The notes under the pieces: generated by a model
Told to the model about the DNA's origin: nothing
The model's input: only the letters and a program-made list of their open reading frames with translations
Database searches by the model: none
Source of the DNA: Anomaloglossus baeobatrachus
Taxonomy: Eukaryota > Chordata > Amphibia > Anura > Aromobatidae
Direction: 5' to 3'
DNA: 64,000 bases
Assembly (NCBI RefSeq): GCF_048569485.1
Contig: NC_134354.1
Location: 513,431,780 to 513,495,779, forward strand
Program-made: the position numbers and the translations under genes
Part shown: positions 1 through 11,663 of the stretch, piece after piece
Layout of the letters: the number at the start of each line of letters is the position of its first letter
Numbering within the stretch: the stretch's first letter is position 1

Positions 1-419
1 CATTAATGTCTTGTTCACATGGGATTACCATCACCTCAAGATTCCCGCCCGTGTCCCCAGACTCACTCTGAGGCCACTTCCCTGCGCTGCTCCTGTGAGG
101 TGAGGTATTCCCTGCTTCTGCTTTCAGATACACGTCCCCAGGGGAATAAAACCACAGAGTCACGAACACGCGAGGAAACAACCCCTTATATTATAATGGG
201 AATAAAGTGAACCAAAAGGCAATGGTTTCCTGTGAGAGGCAGCAGCATTCCCCGATATTAGTAACGAGGCACATCACTGGCCGGGAATGTCCCTCATAGC
301 ACGTGTAGAGCCGCGGAAATTCCAGCCCCGCCACACTGTACTCGCCAGCGCGAATTTCCACAGCACGTTCTGAGCTATCAGTATACAGCTCCAGTCACCG
401 GGCTCCATTCACCTGCCGG
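1..419. other. No recognisable feature
   Basis: I see no gene, repeat boundary or RNA in this stretch. Short open frames here have no recognisable protein character. Confidence 0.5.
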
Positions 420-625
420 CAGTGCACCCGGAACCGCGCCTATTCAGGTACGTGCCCCCGCCATACACCTGTGCCGACAGTGCACCCAGAACTGCGCCTT
501 ATGTACGTGCCCCTGCCTGCCTCCAGTCACCGGACAGTAGCCGGGTGCCCGCCATAGCGTCTGTGCCGGTATTGCACCCAGCACCGCGCCTCCTCAGGTA
601 CGTGCCTTGCCTGCCTCCAGGCATT
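420..625. repeat. Imperfect tandem repeat, about 3 units
   Basis: A degenerate unit beginning near 'gcacccrgmaccgcgcct' and containing 'tacgtgcc' recurs about three times (near 424, 484 and 566), with unequal spacing. An open frame across it (422-802) is repeat-derived and has no recognisable domain. Confidence 0.5.
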
Positions 626-1019
626 ATACCAATGCGGGCTACTGACACTGCCGTGACTGGAAAAGCTGTGAGTGCGTCCCCTCCCACCATACTTGTGTGT
701 AGTGTGCCTGGTAATAGTTGTGATAACTGCCCTCTAACCGCCTCCTGCCCTGAAGGCTTTCTGGTAATGGCAATGTTTCGTACTATGACGTGTGCTGGAT
801 GATCAGTGCTAATAATAATGGGGTGGTAATAATAGTGCCTGCGAGTTATCTTTGGGATGTGGGGAAGTGCCTGAAAAACCGAGAAAGGATGTCATCTGCA
901 GTACCACGGCTCGGCCTCTACACGTTACCGGCGCTGTGCTGCCCAGCTCTGTACACTGGTGGTAACATCCGGCGGCTGCAAACAAGATGGCTCATCTACT
1001 GTATATTGGAAGCTGAGGC

Positions 1020-1130
1020 CTCTCAGCGGGATATTTAGCACCATATAATAAAGCCATGGCCATAATGGTGCTGTGATGCTGATTAAATGGGACACCTGCT
1101 AACAGGAATCCTATCTGTGGTTGATTAATA
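1020..1130 (+). repeat. Interspersed repeat fragment (family A)
   Basis: Matches, in opposite orientation, the stretch at about 5975-6094: both contain 'gccatggccataatggy' and 'ctgattaaatg' followed by 'cctatctgtggttg'. At the other copy the repeat ends at a TTAA, so this is probably a non-autonomous TTAA-target DNA element; here only part is visible. Confidence 0.6.
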
Positions 1131-2046
1131 ACTATCTAGAGTTTTTAACTAATGTAGTGATGTTGGCATACCTCCCAACTTTGAAAGAATGCGCGCCGCA
1201 GCAAATTTTTAGGCCACGCCCAGTCAGCAATGACAAATATACAGAGATTTATTACTAAGTAGTAAATTAAAATATAAATGCAAACTTGGCCGTGTTACAT
1301 TTAAACTAGAATATTTTAGACCACAAAATTCTGTTTTAAAGCAGATCTTTCCCCTAAATCTGCCCCATGTACAAAACTGCAGACTTCATGACAGATACGC
1401 TCTATTAGATAAAATATCTGTAATACTGTGCTTTTGGTTAATGGGAGGAATTAGTGAATACGGGCGACTTACTGTTCTGATTGTTCCAATTGTAGAGACA
1501 CAGGGGTCAGTGGGTGCTCTCGTCCGCTGATCCAGTCGCCTTTAAAAAGACAGCAAGGCCCAGGGCTCATCCCAACTGAACGCCTGACATCCTTAATCCC
1601 TCCCTCTCCTCCTCAGCTGTGATCCGATCGCAGGATCAGATCACAGTGTAATGGCTCACGCTCATAGCACAGCAGGAGCCGAGGGTCATTAGCATATCGC
1701 ATCACATGTGATATGCCAGTGTGACCTCAGCTTGGTATGTGCGCAGTGCGGAAGAGAACACACCCTCTGGCAGACTGGAGAAATGTAAACACTGTGTTTG
1801 TAAAAAAAAAAAAATGCATCCAAAACGCATGTGTTTTGCATGCATTTTTGGCAGTGCGTTCCCCCGTCAATTCAGCTCTGCTACATGCCCGCTGACAGCA
1901 GACACAGACAGAGTCGCGCGATGAGAATGAACTCGGATGAACTTCACCCGACTTCATTGTCACCCCGCGGCTCTGTCTGTTGCATCCTGGTTAGCGGTCA
2001 ACCGGTGAAGGACTCACCGGTGACCGCAAATCCCCTGAGTTACTAA
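1131..2046. other. Unassigned intergenic DNA
   Basis: A/T-rich, with a poly(A) run near 1802. No coding exon, RNA or clear repeat boundary recognised. Confidence 0.4.
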
Positions 2047-2253
2047 AGTGAGCAGTGCGATCAGCGGTGCCATCACTCAAGTTACCCGCGGCCAGCTGGA
2101 GTCTTCCATCTGAGACCACAACTAACCTGTGATGTCATCGCTGATCGCGCTGCTCACTTCAGTCACTCGGGCAACTTGCTGTAACAGTTGGAGGATCCAG
2201 CAGTGGCCGCGGGTAACCTGAGTGACATCATCGCTGATCGTGCGGCTCACTAG
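2047..2253. repeat. Fold-back repeat
   Basis: Arms about 2047-2093 and 2206-2253 are imperfect reverse complements ('agttacccgcgg' against 'ccgcgggtaacc', with 'cgctgatcg' on both sides). A third partial copy of the arm lies near 2130-2175. Probably a degraded MITE. Confidence 0.55.
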
Positions 2254-2359
2254 AGTTGCTGCGTGGAGCTGATAGAGAGCGGTCTGGTCTGTGACCGCTC
2301 CTGTCAGCTTCATGTAGCAGAGCTGGATGCGTCGCGGAACCTCATGTGGATTACGTCGG

Positions 2360-3080
2360 ACCTGGAGGGGTATTTGGGGATTAATAAAGTGGTGAAAGAG
2401 GGTGGGTTTTTTTTGTCTTTTATTCCAAATAAAGGATTTTTTGGATGTGTGTGTTTATTTTCTTTAACTTACAGGTTAATCATGGAAGGTATCTCAGGGA
2501 GACGCCTGCCATGATTAACGTAGGACTTAGTGGCAGCTATGGGCTGCCATTAACTCCTTATTACCCCGATTGCCATCGCACCAGGTCAATTCGGGATGAG
2601 CCGGGTAGAGTCCCGGGACTGGCACATCTAATGGATTCGGCAATTCCGCGCAGCTGCTGGCTGATAGTTAGGCTGGGGGGCTCCCCATAACGTGGAGCTC
2701 CCCATCCTGAGAATTCCAGCCTTCAGCCGTGTTGCTTTACCCTGGCTGGTATCAAAATTGGGGGGGGACCGCACGTCGTTTTTTTAATTATTTATTTTAC
2801 TCCACAATATAGACCTGCCTACCGGCGGCTGTAATTGGTTGCAGTGAGACAGATGTCACTCAGCGTGGGGGCGTGTCTGACTGTAACCAATCATAGGTGC
2901 TGGTGGGCGGGCAAAGCAGGGAATATGAGATATATGAATATATTGGAATAATGAGCGGCCGGCATTTTCATAAGAGGAAAAGCCACCGGAGCAGTGTGAA
3001 CGCTGTGCAGCGAGATGCCAGTGAGCTGTGAGTATGAGTGAGGGGGGGAGACCGACCGACAGAGAGAGAGAGAGACCGAC
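2360..3080 (+). repeat. Interspersed repeat, copy 1 of a family also at 8640-9180
   Basis: Landmarks run in order: a pyrimidine-rich stretch, 'ctggcacatctaatgga', 'taccctggctgg', 'gggaccgcacgtcg', 'ggcggctgtaattggttgc', then a (GA)n/(GACC)n tail near 3045-3085. The same landmarks appear in opposite orientation inside the element at 7872-10234. No transposase is visible, so the class is unknown. Confidence 0.6.
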
Positions 3081-3300
3081 CGACGATAGTACAGCTAGTA
3101 CACACATATATTTGAAGAAAAATTCACATAAACAGACGTAAATCTACACACAGTCATACACACATCATACACACAGACACATTAGAGGTATTAATATGGG
3201 GAAGTCGGCAGCAGCCTTACTCACCTCCCCCGCTTGTCTTCGTCCAGCTCCTCCAGGGTATGTGGCTGTGCAGGCCGCACTGCGTGATGGCTGGGGGCAA
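3081..3300. other. Unassigned
   Basis: (CA)-rich sequence, then ordinary-looking DNA. No feature I can support. Confidence 0.4.
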
Positions 3301-3795
3301 ATACAGCACAGGGGGCATAGACAGCACTGGGTGGACATATATGTTACCGGGGTCACAAGGGGGTATACATATTACTGGGGGTGCATAGACATCACTGGGG
3401 GCATCCATGTTACTCGGGTGGCATACACATTACTAGGGTCAGTGGGGGGGGGGGCATACACATTACTGGTGTCCGTGGGGGGGGCATACACATTAGTAGG
3501 GGCATAAACATTACTGGGGTCAGTGGAGGGAGCATACACATTACTGGTGTCCGTGGGGGGGGCATACACATTAGTAGGGGCATAAACATTACTGGGGTCA
3601 GTGGAGGGAGCATACACATTACTGGGGTCCGTGGGGGGGCATACACATTACTAGGGGCATAAAGATTATTGGGGTCAGTGGGAGGGGGGCATACACATTA
3701 GTGGGGTCCGTCGGCGGGGGCATACACATTACTAGGGGCATAAACATTACTGGGGTCAGTGGGGGGGCATACACATTACTAGGGCCTGTGGAGCC
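3301..3795. repeat. Minisatellite, G-rich strand
   Basis: Degenerate tandem array of 'ggcatacacattactgggg' plus a G-run spacer. The units are grouped into a longer higher-order repeat (compare 3465-3530 with 3540-3610). Open frames here on both strands are repeat artefacts. Confidence 0.85.
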
Positions 3796-3839
3796 TACAT
3801 ACTGACAGTGGTGGCCTGTGGGGCATACATACTGGCCCT

Positions 3840-4085
3840 AGGGATGCTTAGGGCACAGGCTGGAAGACGCTCAGGGCCCAAGCTGGCAGCACTGGAGGGT
3901 GCTGAGGGCATAAGCTGGCAGCACTGCAGGGGGGCGCTGAGGGCACAGGCTGGCAGCACTGCGGCGGGGCGCTGAGGGCACAGGCTGGCAGTACTGGGGG
4001 GGGAGGGTGCTGAGCGCACAGGCTGGCAGCACTGGGGGGCACTGAGGGCACAGGATGGCAGCACTGGGGGGGCACTGAGGGCTCC
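3840..4085. repeat. Minisatellite, unit about 37-40 bp
   Basis: Five to six imperfect copies of a unit containing 'gagggcacaggctggcag' plus 'cactg' and a variable G-run. The copies vary mainly in the length of the G-run. Confidence 0.85.
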
Positions 4086-4184
4086 TCTGGCTGCTTTCTC
4101 TGAGTCCCCTCTGTTTCTGCTTTTTCTATTGCAGGTACAGGGGGACCTGAGAAGACAAGTGCTGTACTCTCCCCTGCTCCCTCC

Positions 4185-4800
4185 TCCTGCACTCACTCTG
4201 CACTGTCCTCCTGCAGGCACACTGCTCCCCCTCCTGCACTCACTCTGCACTGTCCTCCTGCAGGCACACTACTCCCCCCTCCTGCACTCTGCAATGTCAT
4301 CCTGCACTCACTCTGCAATGTCCTCCTGCACTCACTCTGCACTGTCCTCCTGCACTCACTCTGCACTGTCCTCCTGCACTCACTCTGCACTGTCCTCCTG
4401 CACTCACTCTGCACTGTCCTCCTGCACTCACTCTGCACTGTCCTCCTGCACTCACTCTGCACTGTCCTCCTGCACTCACTCTGCACTGTCCTCCTGCACT
4501 CACTCTGCACTGTCCTCCTGCACTCACTCTGCACTGTCCTCCTGCACTCACTCTGCACTGTCCTCCTGCACTCACTCTGCACTGTCCTCCTGCACTCACT
4601 CTGCACTGTCCTCCTGCACTCACTCTGCACTGTCCTCCTGCACTCACTCTGCACTGTCCTCCTGCACTCACTCTGCACTGTCCTCCTGCACTCACTCTGC
4701 ACTGTCCTCCTGCACTCACTCTGCACTGTCCTCCTGCACTCACTCTGCACTATCCTCCTGCACTCACTCTGCACTATCCTCCTGCACTCACACTGCTCTC
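4185..4800. repeat. 24-bp minisatellite
   Basis: A highly regular array of a 24-bp unit ('ctgcactgtcctcctg' plus 'cactcact') from about 4290 to 4790, about 20 copies, preceded by longer variant units. Copies in the core are nearly identical, which suggests recent expansion. Because 24 is divisible by 3, long open frames appear on both strands; these are artefacts. Confidence 0.95.
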
Positions 4801-5544
4801 TCCCTGCTGCTGCTCTTACGTCAGTTGCAGAACAAACGTAGCAGCCGCTGTGGAGAGCCGGTCACGTGAGAATCCTAGGCAGAAGAGGCAGGCAAAGGGG
4901 GCGTGGCCAGCATAGAGCGAGCAGCAGGAGGGGACAAGGAAGGCATCCCAAGGAGTGTATGTGTCCAGCATTCAGAGGGGGGCGTGGACGACAGCAAAGC
5001 GGCGTGCCCAGCAGCATAGATGCTATGGAAGGCATCCAGAGAGTGTGGCCTGCATCCGGAGGGGGCGTGGTCGGCAGAGTGCGGGGGCGTTGCAGCTGCC
5101 TCTCACTACACTGCGGGATTACAGAGCTCCCGAGCGTGAGAACGGGACTGGACTATAAAATCGGGGCTGTCCCGTTGTATCCGGGATGGTTGGGAGGTAT
5201 GATGTTGGTCACAACCGATCCCACATAGATCCGACTCCCAGCTGTGAACGACGGAACTAAATCTTCTTAATGGCTCTCACTGGGCATAAAATTCCTTGTT
5301 CGGTGGTGGAAAGCCCGCCCTTTCAACAGTTTAATAGGCCCGTTGCAAATTGGAGGGTTTTTATCAGCGGGAAGTCGGGGTTTTAGTCGAATTGACATAA
5401 TCTTGAATATGTGTTCACCTGGGCAAAACACATATATAATAGGGATCCATTTAGAATCAAAAAGATCTGGCTGTTTTTGGTGAGATTAGCCAAGTGAGCC
5501 GTCTGCCCATCACTAATCTAATGAGGTCTTCTGTGCATTTGGGT
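4801..5544. other. GC-rich unassigned DNA
   Basis: Contains repeated 'gggggcgtgg' words near 4899, 4978 and 5060. I see no exon or RNA. Confidence 0.4.
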
Positions 5545-5629
5545 GGGACGGGGTAAAGTCCGTCTTCTTCTTCTCCCTCGCTTGCCTCCTCTGTTTCTTC
5601 TACAAGTCACTGATTATTCAGTGACCTCT

Positions 5630-5885
5630 CTCCTTTTTAATTGTGGTTGGCGGTGCGTAAATAGTGTGATTCTGCCTACAGTCTGCATGTCTTCAATAAA
5701 ATGGCGCCAGATGCAGTTCATGTGCCGAGATTTTACCTTATTGAAGAGGTCATTGAGCTGAAATCTCAGTCTGCACATACACCGTGCCATTTTATTGAAG
5801 ACCTACAGACCGTCCACAGAATCAAACTGTGCATGCGCCGCCAACCACAATCACGGCGGCAATGTGGAATTTTAAACAAGAGTTA
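5630..5885. repeat. Fold-back repeat
   Basis: The left arm (about 5630-5710, with 'ttgtggttggcggtgcg' and 'cttcaataaaatggc') is answered by an inverted right arm (about 5787-5885, with 'gccattttattgaag' and 'gccgccaaccacaat'). Likely a MITE; the ends are not sharply defined. Confidence 0.6.
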
Positions 5886-5974
5886 GGTCACTGGCCGAGA
5901 AGAAGCAGAAGACACTTCCCTTCCCCGCCCTGCCCCGATGCAGGGATGACATCTTCTTGTAAACTTAAGAGGAA

Positions 5975-6094
5975 GATTATTCAGCAACCACAGATAGGAT
6001 TGCTTTTAGCAGGTATTCATTTAATCAGCACCTCAGTGCCATTATGGCCATGGCTTTAATTTATAGTGCTAAATATCCTGCTGACAGGTTCTCT
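5975..6094 (-). repeat. Interspersed repeat fragment (family A), ends at TTAA
   Basis: Reverse-orientation copy of the repeat at 1020-1130. Its end 'gctgacaggttctc' abuts the TTAA at 6095-6098, which is also the left target site of the next element. Confidence 0.6.
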
Positions 6095-6098
6095 TTAA

Positions 6099-6319
6099 GG
6101 CACCACTCACATCAGCGGTATTTTGCCGGAAAGCAGGATCCGGCACAAATGCGTTTTAGTTCCATTCATTTACAAAGGAAGCGCGGCAACATGCGGTCAC
6201 ATGCGATTGTGCATGACGCACGCAACCACATGTGACCGCATCTTGCCGTGCTTCCATTTTAAATGAATAGAACTGAAATGCATCTGTGCTGGATCCGGCT
6301 TTCCTGATGTGAGCGGCGC
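6099..6319. mobile_element. Fold-back MITE with TTAA target duplication
   Basis: About 220 bp, almost entirely inverted repeat: the left arm carries 'actcacatcagcgg' and 'ggaaagcaggatccggc', the right arm 'gctggatccggctttcc' and 'gatgtgagcgg'. TTAA at 6095-6098 and 6320-6323 flanks it. TTAA duplication is known for piggyBac and Kolobok families; no transposase is present, so the superfamily is not settled. Confidence 0.75.
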
Positions 6320-6323
6320 TTAA

Positions 6324-6915
6324 CTCCTTCATGACCTTTATGTCATGGTCGGATATGACTTCCTGACCCATGACGTACTGGGTACATCGTGGAGAGCGTG
6401 GGGGCACAGGAGCTGTGCCCACATGATTGCCACCAGAGACTCTGCTTTCCCGACAGCCAAGCCCCAGCTTTCACAGCCAGGTATGGTCCCTGCACTGTCC
6501 CTGGCTTTTTAACCCCCAAAATGCTGTGATTGATATCGATTGTAGCATTTAAGGGTCTGGGAGAGGGATCGCACTCCCTCCCCCCTCTGATCAATGTGAT
6601 CGCGAGGGCCCTATCGCTAGCATGGTTACTCGAAGTTGTCATGACAACCTCCGAGTCATCAAGGTATGGAAATCCTCTGGGGATCATGCCAGGAGCATCA
6701 GGGGGTCTCCAAAGCAAAATGGCATCAGCTAATGATTCCAGCCAATTTTGCATCCAAAAAAATCAAATAACGCTCCTTCTCTTCCGAGCCCTGCCGTGCA
6801 CAAAAACAGTAGCTTTTCACCACATTTGGGATATCCGCGTTCTCACGAGAAATTGCGCAATAAATTGTGTAGTGCATTTTCTCCTGTCACCCTTGTGAAA
6901 ACTAAGGATTTGGGG
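6324..6915. mobile_element. Non-autonomous TTAA-target element
   Basis: Starts 'ctccttcatgacc' after the TTAA at 6320-6323 and ends before the TTAA at 6916-6919. The left end and the word 'catgacgtact' resemble the element at 24,265, so the two are probably related. No transposase. Confidence 0.6.
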
Positions 6916-6919
6916 TTAA

Positions 6920-7200
6920 AGGGAACCTGTCAGGTGCAATATGCACTCAGAATCACAAACAGTTCTGGGTGCATATTGCTAATTCCTGCCTGACCGTCCC
7001 AGCATCTAGTAGCATACATAAAGAGATCTTTAGAAAAGGTATTTCTGAAGTTCTTTTTTCATATGCTAATGAGGCCAGCGACTAGTCACAAGGGCGTTAC
7101 TTCCCTCGACTAGTCTGCCCTCTTAGCATGGTAGCATACCCACAGGGGCATACCAACATGCTACTCAATGCTGAATCACCAGCGGTGACGTGCGTACCTG
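6920..7200 (+). mobile_element. Non-autonomous element, family B (agggaacctgtcagg end)
   Basis: The left end 'agggaacctgtcaggtg' follows the TTAA at 6916-6919. The interior ('agttctgggtgcat', 'gagatctttagaaaa', 'agtctgccctcttagcat') is shared with 41,508-41,830, so this is a dispersed family. The right end is not clear. Lone ends of the same type occur near 15,960 and 63,850. Confidence 0.7.
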
Positions 7201-7589
7201 TGTCCGCTGTTCAGAAATCCCCGACACTTATGGTCATGCGTACACCCAGCTTCATACTGCGCATGACCGAAAGTGCCAGGGACTTTTAAACAGCGGCTCT
7301 CTGAGATCTCAATCTGCGAGTGCTTGCCTCCACAGCCATTTTCCTGAAGACCATCACGTCAGAGGCAGTGCAGGCGCAGATAGAGATCTCAGCTCTGAGA
7401 TCTATGGCGCCCACCTCTGCAGCCATTTGCCGGGAGATCCATAACGTCCTTCTCGTGCCACCGTGACACCCAAGCTATGGGCCAACAGCAATGACGGCAT
7501 CGCTACACTGGTGCCGCCGGTGCAGGAAGTCGGCGACAGAGGCGGCACCAGACTCCTGTAACTCCGCTCCACTGCCGCAGCGCTCCCCA

Positions 7590-7680
7590 GTAAGCTAGTT
7601 TCGCCTTATAAGATGCCCCCCCTACTTTCCCCATATATTTGTTGAAAAAAAAAAGTGCGTCTTATAAAGTGAAAAATCCT
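7590..7680. repeat. Short palindromic repeat fragment
   Basis: 'cgccttataagatgc' and, after an A-run, 'gcgtcttataaagtg' face each other. I recognise this only as a repeated-element style, not as a named family. Confidence 0.4.
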
Positions 7681-7871
7681 GTAGATACATGGGAAAGATT
7701 ATTTATTAATTATTTTATGTGACATAATTCTTTGGTTTAAGGGCGTAAAATTTGAAAATTGCGAAATGTTTAAAATTTTTGCCAAATTTCCAATATTTGC
7801 ACAAATAAAGGCAAAAAATATATTTCCAAATTTACCACTATCATGTGGTGCAATGTCATAAAAAACAATCT

Positions 7872-10234
7872 AAGGCTATGTGCGCACTAGAAATGTGAAG
7901 TTTCTCAAGAAAATTTCTTGAGAAACTTCTGCCAGTGAAAGATTTCCGGACCTGCGGAAAAAATCCGCACCAAATCCGCATGCGGTTTTGCCGCGGATTT
8001 TCCGCGGATTTACCGCGGATTTACCGCAGGTTTGTCCCTGCAATAAATAATAAAGATAATCGATAGACAGATAATGGATAGAGGGAAAGATGGATAGATG
8101 AATAGATGAATAGATAGAGGGATAGATAGATAGATGAATAGATAGAGGGATAGATGGATAGATAGAGGGATAGATGGATAGATAGAAAACTCATCTGTTC
8201 AGAAATGCCTACAATCTACAATGAACTCGCTGCCGCCCGACCACCGTGCGGAGCTGCCGCCCGACCACCGTGCGGAGCTGCCGCCCGACCACCGTGCGGA
8301 GCCGCCGCCTGACCTACACCCCACCTATTGTCTCCTCCCCATAATCCTATAGAATGTAAGCCCGCAAGGGTAGGGCCCTCTTCCCTCTGTACTAGTCTGT
8401 CTACTGTAACTTGTATACGTATTTTGTATGTAACCCCCTTCTCATGTACAGCACCATGGAATTAATGGTGCTCTATAAATAAATAATAATAATAATAATA
8501 ATGGATAGATAGAGGGATAGATAGATAGATAGATAGATAGATGAGAAAAACCTATATAATGTTCCACCTCCCTGCATTTTCTAAGCTGGCACCCTTTAGT
8601 GACTTTCATGTGGCACTAAAGGGTGCTTAGCCTTGTATTTAGCCATAAAATAAATAAATAATTAAAAAAAAACGACGTGAGGTCCCCCCATTTTTTGTAG
8701 CCAGCTAGGGTAAAGCAGACGGCTGCAGCCTGCAGACCACCGCTGGCAGCTTCACCTTGGCTGATAATCCAAAACAGTGGGCACCCCACGCTGTTATTTT
8801 AAATTATATAAATAATTTAAAACAAAAAACGTGCGGTCCCCCCCATATTGGATCACCAGCCAAGGTAAAGCGGACAGCTGGGGTCTGATATTCTCAGACT
8901 AGGGAGGTCCACTGTTATTGGACACTCCCCAGCCTAAAAATAGCAGGCCGCAGCCGCCCCAGAAGTGGCGCATCCATTAGACGTGCCAATCCTGGCGCTT
9001 TGCCCCAGCTCATCCCGCGCCCTGGTGCGTTGGCAAACGGGGTAATATATGGGGTTGATGCCAGATGTGTAATGTCACCTGGCATCAAGCCCTGGGGTTG
9101 GTGAGGTCAGGCGTCTATCAGATACCCGACATCACCAACCCAGTCAGTAATAATTAAAAAATAGACAACAAAAAAAGTTTTATTTGAAAAAACACTCCCC
9201 AAAACATTCCCAATTTATTGAAAAGAGCACAATCAATTCCACGTCCGGCGTAATCCAATAAGGGGGGGGGGCACGGCGATCCATACCATAGTCGCTGTCC
9301 CAGTCAATGAAGAACAGAATGTTCCCCATTGGCTGGGAGAGCAATGCAGTGACCTGAGCTAACATCAATAGGTCAGCTCAGGTCACTGCAGGGGATGACG
9401 AGCGCTGCCATCAGGAGCATAGATGAGATCATTACCTTCTGTGATCATCTCCTGTACTGCAGACGTCAGCGCTGTCACTGACTTCTATGCCCGCCGCGTT
9501 GTCAGAAGTATCGCGAGAGCCCGTGACGTCACCGCTAGTGACAGTCTCGGGCCGCTCGCGAGACGGGCATAGACAGCAGTGACCGCGGTGACGTCAGGAG
9601 GCAGGAGATCGTCACAGCAGGTAATGATCTCACCTCCTGACAGCAGCGATCGTCATCCCCGCGGCTCCCAGCACTGCAGGATGTCAGTGTCTGCCTGCGC
9701 TGCCGCGTGACAGGCTGCTGACACTGCGGGCAGACACTGACAACCTGCAGTGCAGGCAGCCGCGAGGCCGGAGCAGGACACAGACTGCACGAGCACCTGG
9801 AGGTCGCACGGAAGTGCTTCTGTGCGGCGTCCAGGGAGTGCGACGTCTGTGTTTACTCTGCTCCGCCTCCTCTTCCTGGCATAATGACATCGCTTCCTGC
9901 AAAACCGCAGGCAGCGATGAGCATTCCCGCAGGTAATTCGCGGCTATTCCGGTGGTATACCGCACATCATTGCTACCTGCGGAATACCCCCGGAATACCG
10001 CAGGTACCTGCGGAAATTAATGGACATGCACATTTTCTCAAGAAAGTTTCTCGAGAAAATTTTCTCAAGAAATTTTCTTGAGAAAAATCCGCACAGTGCG
10101 CACAACTATTTTTTTTTCTCATTGAATTTCATGGGAAATGTCTGCACAAAGATTGCAGACCTTTCTCAAGAAATTTCCGGGGCAAATCCGCGGGTAAATC
10201 CGCAGGTAAAAAGCTCTAGTGCGCACATAGCCTT
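7872..10234. mobile_element. 2.4 kb element with terminal inverted repeats (family C)
   Basis: The termini 'aggctatgtgcgcactag' (left) and 'ctagtgcgcacatagcct' (right) are perfect inverts, flanked by TA on each side. Subterminal sequences also mirror each other ('ctcaagaaa' blocks, 'aaatccgc' blocks). The interior holds (GATA)n arrays, a 24-bp triple repeat, a LINE-like tail and a copy of the 2360-3080 repeat, but no transposase, so it is non-autonomous and composite. It splits an older repeat whose halves are 7700-7871 and 10,235-10,327. A short copy with the same ends is at 36,333-36,773. The TA target fits Tc1/mariner-like elements, but the superfamily is inferred. Confidence 0.8.
8041..8545. 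repeat. Microsatellites, 24-bp triplet and LINE-like 3' tail
   Basis: (GATA/GATG)n at 8060-8185 and 8505-8545. Three tandem copies of 'gaccaccgtgcggagctgcc' (24-bp unit) near 8232-8302. At about 8330-8500 there is a retroposon-like tail ending 'tggtgctctataaataaa' plus (TAA)n. That tail resembles the 3' end of the L2-like copy at 42.0 kb, so it is probably a 3' LINE or SINE fragment. Confidence 0.7.
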
Positions 10235-10766
10235 AGAATCACTGGGATCCGTTGAAGCATGCACGAGTTATTACCGCATAAAGTGACACTGGTCAGGAAA
10301 GTGGAAAAAGGTTAGGGGCTGAAGAGATTAAAGGGAGTCTGTCAGATAATTTTTCCATATTAAACTGCCCCCATTGTGTTAAATGTCATGCAATGTGCAT
10401 CACTAATAATGTTCTCTGTGCAAAGGTAGTGTTCATGTCTAAAAACACTTTTTATCATTAGGCAACTGCATACCAGACCCTGCATTTCAGCCATATGGGT
10501 GGTGCATTGGTGCTTTCCATTTACAGTCCTTTTTTATAATATTCACGCCCAAGGCAGTCTGATGGCCTGGACTGCCCCGACACCTTGGTAATTGCCAAGG
10601 AAATTTCACACTTGCACATTGACAACCTCGCCGGCATGTACATTGAATCTGGGTGTAGTTTACATCCCCAGCTTCATATCCATTCTGCGCGTGCTTTTGG
10701 GAGCCGCTGTGAAGCAGTGGCGGCAGCAGAGCAGTGTGAATGACATGCGCTTACAATATACACTTA

Positions 10767-11348
10767 AGGGTGCTTTACATGCTGCGACATTGCTCACGAT
10801 ATATCGTCGGGGTCACGGTGTTTGTGACGCACATATGGCGTCGTTAGCGACATCGCAGCGTGTGACAGGTAGGAGCGACCTTAAACGATGGCAAAAGAGT
10901 TAAAAATCGTTAGTCTGTGACATGTTGTTCATTTACCAAAAAATCATTGTCTGGTCAGTAGCGAGGTTGTTCGTCGTTCCTGCGGCACCACACATCGCTA
11001 CGTGACACACTACAGGAGCGACGAACATCTCCTTACCTGCCGTCCACCGGCAATGAGGAAGGAAGGAGGTGGGCGGCATGTTCCGGACGCTCATCTCCGC
11101 CCCTCCTCTGCTATTGGGCGGCCGCTTAGTGACGTCGCTATGACGCCGAATGCACCTCCCCCTTGAAGGAGGGATTGTTCGGCGGTCACAGCAACGTCGC
11201 TGAAAAGGTATGTGCGTGTGACGCTGCCGTAGCAATAATGTTCGCTACGGCAGCGATCACCAAATGTCGCACGAACGACTGGGTCGGGTGCGATCGCTCG
11301 CGACATCGCTAGCAATCACTAGCGATGTCGCAGCGTGTAAAGCACCCT
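10767..11348. mobile_element. Harbinger-like MITE 1
   Basis: Termini 'agggtgctttacatgctg' and 'cagcgtgtaaagcaccct' are inverted repeats, flanked by TTA at 10,764-10,766 and 11,349-11,351. A 3-bp TWA target duplication is the known hallmark of PIF/Harbinger. No transposase. Interior subterminal words such as 'gcgacatcgctagc' recur in the related copies at 34.2, 35.7, 43.8 and 52.2 kb. Confidence 0.8.
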
Positions 11349-11663
11349 TTAGTCTTTGACTCACAGCGGCTCCAGATCATGCACAGAAGTGAACTGAAGG
11401 TGGGGATCGTACACCAAGATTCAATGCACATGCCCTGGATCTGGTTGTAAGTGTACTTTAGCCGTGAAGTTGGGGCTGTCCATTAGACTGCCTTGGGCGT
11501 GACTATTATGAAGAAGACTGTAAACTGAAACGCTGGAAAGCACCACGCATATGATTGAAAACTATTGTCTGATATGCAATTTGCTAATGATAAAAAGTGT
11601 TTTCTGACATGAACAGTGGGACCGTTACCCTGAGAACATTCTGTTAGCGATGCACATTGCATG

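Noticed and set aside
3372-3662. Possible CRISPR-like repeat and spacer pattern
   Set aside because: Units are degenerate and contiguous with G-run variation: an ordinary eukaryotic minisatellite.
4129-4869. Frames of 246 and 193 codons on opposite strands
   Set aside because: Pure translation of a 24-bp tandem repeat.
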